Shown: one piece after another, positions 62,387 to 64,000 of the stretch
Position numbering within the stretch: position 1 is the stretch's first letter
Layout: each line of letters opens with the position of its first letter
NCBI GenBank assembly: GCA_959347315.1
Contig: OY365813.1
Span: forward strand, 12,500,829 to 12,564,828
Direction of reading: 5' to 3'
DNA from: Bimastos eiseni
Lineage: Eukaryota > Annelida > Clitellata > Crassiclitellata > Lumbricidae
DNA length: 64,000 bases
The notes under the pieces: model-generated
Databases searched by the model: none
What the model was told of the DNA's origin: nothing
The model's input: the letters and a program-made list of their open reading frames with translations, nothing else
Translations under genes and position numbers: made by a program

Positions 62387-62811
62387 CAAATTCTCCATCT
62401 GACACAGCTGTCCATAGTTCTTCAGCAGACCTTTGTGATGTGAAGCAGATGGCTGACGAAGCACTTTCTGATGAGTCCAGTTTATCGGATGAAGCTTCCG
62501 ACAACGAGGAGCTGAATGCGGCGGTAGAAAAGGCAGCTGAGGTCTTTGAGTTTGTTTCCATCACTGAGAAGAACTGTCATTGTCACTGCCAGTTGTTTGA
62601 TGGTCAGCGTTGCATTGTTCAGTTTGTGCCCGAAGACATAGAAACTATACAAATGAATATGCAGGAGATGGTACCGTACGACAAGGACCTGGTGCTATTG
62701 GGAATTCTGTCATGTAGTCTGAATGCTACTGAAAACACATTGCGCAAGAAACAGAAGAACGTCAGTCGCAAGAAGAACCATATTCGTTGGTTCTTCTATG
62801 AGCACAAGTGA
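62387..62811 (+). CDS. Exon 3 of the transposon-type gene up to the in-frame TGA
   Basis: The acceptor GATTACAG gives ANSPSDTAVHSSSADLCD, an acidic DEALSDESSLSDEASDNEE, then NCHCHCQLFDGQRC (likely metal-binding), MNMQEMVPYDKDLVLLGI, and a basic LRKKQKNVSRKKNHIRWFF. It ends FYEHK-TGA. A GTGAGT overlaps the stop (CACAA|GTGAGT) and could be a cryptic donor, but the same frame after the stop still matches the family. Confidence 0.65.
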
Positions 62812-63204
62812 GTCTGTCGTGACACATTTCTTTACCTGATGGACATCAGTAAGGGCAAGTTGGATAATCTCAAAGAGTGGTACATCAAATTTGGACTAGT
62901 TCCATGTAAGAAGCGGTCAGGTGGTCGCAAGAAAACAGCACTGAATTTGGAAGACATCCAGGGAGTGACAAGATTTGTCCTAAACTTTGCTGATCAAAAC
63001 AGTTTGCTTCTACGTGGTTGTGTTCCTGGCTTCAAACGCAGTGATGTTCGAATCCTGCCTAGCTGTGAGACGAAAGCGTCGGTTTGGCGACTGTACAAGT
63101 TGTCAGCTGAACCTGGCCAACGCATTATGAAACTATCAACATTTCGTAACTTATGGAGCCAGCTCCTTCCATACATTGTTGTAGCCAAACCAATGACAGT
63201 GTAA
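62812..63204 (+). pseudogene. Continuation of the transposon-type protein after the TGA
   Basis: The same frame as exon 3 reads VCRDTFLYLMDISKGKLDNL, FGLVPCKKRSGGRKKTALN, RFVLNFADQNSLLLRGCVPG, then LPSCETKASVWRLYKL and VVAKPMTV before TAA. Family members usually continue after KPMxD with a Cys motif. Here the frame ends at once, either by decay or because a donor (ACA|GTGTAA) starts another intron. Confidence 0.62.
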
Positions 63205-64000
63205 CGATGCATATACACAGTTCAACTTATTCTGCCTTGGTTTGGCCATTACGCCTCTTCATATACATATTCATGAGTTCAATTAATTAATCAATAACTA
63301 CTGCAAACTTTCATCGTCAATTATATTGCAAAAACAGACAAAATCAGCAAAATATTTAAATAGAATTCTAAGATATAGATTGATTATGAACTAATCTAAC
63401 TTATGACTACCTAGCCAGCCTAGATTAGCTAATAGCGCTTCTTAGGTCAGATATCTACCTCCCACGGGAATGGAGCAGATCTGCAGTGGATTTCTGTAGT
63501 GTTCATTTGGATTCTTTCTTTGTATAAATTCTGTCGATTGCTTCTTCTCGGATGATTGTTGCCTCTAGCCTCTTCACCTCAAATGCTTCTGTGCCGTCCT
63601 CCACTCGCACTCGTCACGTCCGAATGATGAATCGGACTTATTCTGATACTTGCGTAGCCTCGATTCCGTTGACAAGTATGTCAGAAGAGACACACTATAG
63701 ATGCTGATATTAGTTTCTCAGTCCAACTATATTAACGTGAAAAGAGTTTCTGCATTCCACCACTCATGACCGATAGTTCGAGAACGAAAATAACTCCTGA
63801 TTACACACAGAGAATACATCCATCATTACTCGACGATCACAGTACTGTTCGCCACTACACCATTCGCCCCCTCAGCAGTTCTAGACGAATCAGGGTCAAA
63901 TAACTGTCCGAACTCCTAAAACTTCTTTGAGAGTTCGCAACTTGAGAATTACGTGTTGACTTTTTCTCAGCACCAGCAATACTGAACATTTTATTGCAAA
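63205..64000. other. No gene recognised
   Basis: On the minus strand near 63670-63500 a degenerate frame reads RVRVEDGTEAFEVKRLEA and TIIREEAIDRIY with two stops just before. It looks like an old coding relic, but I cannot name it. The last 200 bases show no structure I recognise. Confidence 0.3.

Larger units (their letters stand above)
61007..63204 (+). pseudogene. Three-exon gene of a multicopy, probably transposon-derived family (in-frame TGA)
   Basis: Exons 61007-61108, 61718-61817 and 62387-62811 join in one frame (phases 0 and 1) to about 208 residues before TGA at 62809-62811. The same frame continues at once with VCRDTFLYLMDI and runs to TAA at 63202-63204. The region around the stop (FYEHK, stop, VCRDTF) matches the family pattern GHRVCRSTF, so TGA probably replaces CGA (Arg). 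Other landmarks are the Cys/His motif HCHCQLFDG, LVLLGILSC, SGGRKKTALNLEDI, GCVPGFKRSDVRILPS, TFRNLWSQLLPYIVVAKPM. From memory, proteins with this order are abundant in marine invertebrates and often end in a DUF7869-like part, which is missing or behind a further intron here. A DNA-binding or transposition role is inference. Confidence 0.6.

Overview
The window looks like nuclear DNA of an invertebrate animal. It has multi-exon genes with GT-AG introns, tRNA-derived SINEs, several kinds of non-LTR retrotransposon, many hAT-type MITEs and a piggyBac element. My best guess is an echinoderm or another invertebrate deuterostome. The grounds are the scattered TAGGCCTA-type words, a decayed exon resembling a hyalin (HYR) repeat, and the style of the repeats. 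This is inference; no gene here fixes the taxon.

The main content is a tandem pair of seven-exon genes on the minus strand, at 934-6958 (gene 1) and 11699-23123 (gene 2). I assembled both from splice sites, homology between the two copies and intron phase. Each encodes a signal peptide, three immunoglobulin-like domains on separate phase 1-1 exons, a long exon with two fibronectin-III-like domains, a transmembrane exon, and a short last exon with a YxxM-x(9-10)-YxxL tyrosine pair. Gene 2 stays in one frame through all seven exons (about 628 residues). Gene 1 has a frameshift in exon 2, at a 10-bp tandem repeat. Ig domains 1 and 3 lack the usual disulfide cysteines, while Ig domain 2 keeps them. 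The pair looks like members of an undescribed cell-surface receptor family, possibly for immune recognition or self/non-self recognition.

The four largest introns of gene 2 each contain identifiable mobile-element DNA. From 23 to 53 kb the window is mostly repeats: LINE remnants, several hAT-type MITEs (two with perfect 8-bp target duplications), a 2.7-kb array of a ~71-bp satellite, a ~45-bp minisatellite family present at four places, and degraded protein-coding fragments. From 53 to 57.4 kb there is a long, broken CR1/L2-like LINE on the minus strand. Next to it is a piggyBac element (57494-60276) with 16-bp perfect terminal repeats, an unusual CTAA target duplication, and a transposase with four in-frame stops but no frameshift before a SINE interrupts its 3' end.

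The right end (61007-63204) carries a three-exon plus-strand gene of a multicopy, probably transposon-derived family. It is interrupted by one in-frame TGA and then apparently truncated. Short cytoplasmic exons at 934-1107 and 11699-11803 are the most easily missed functional features.
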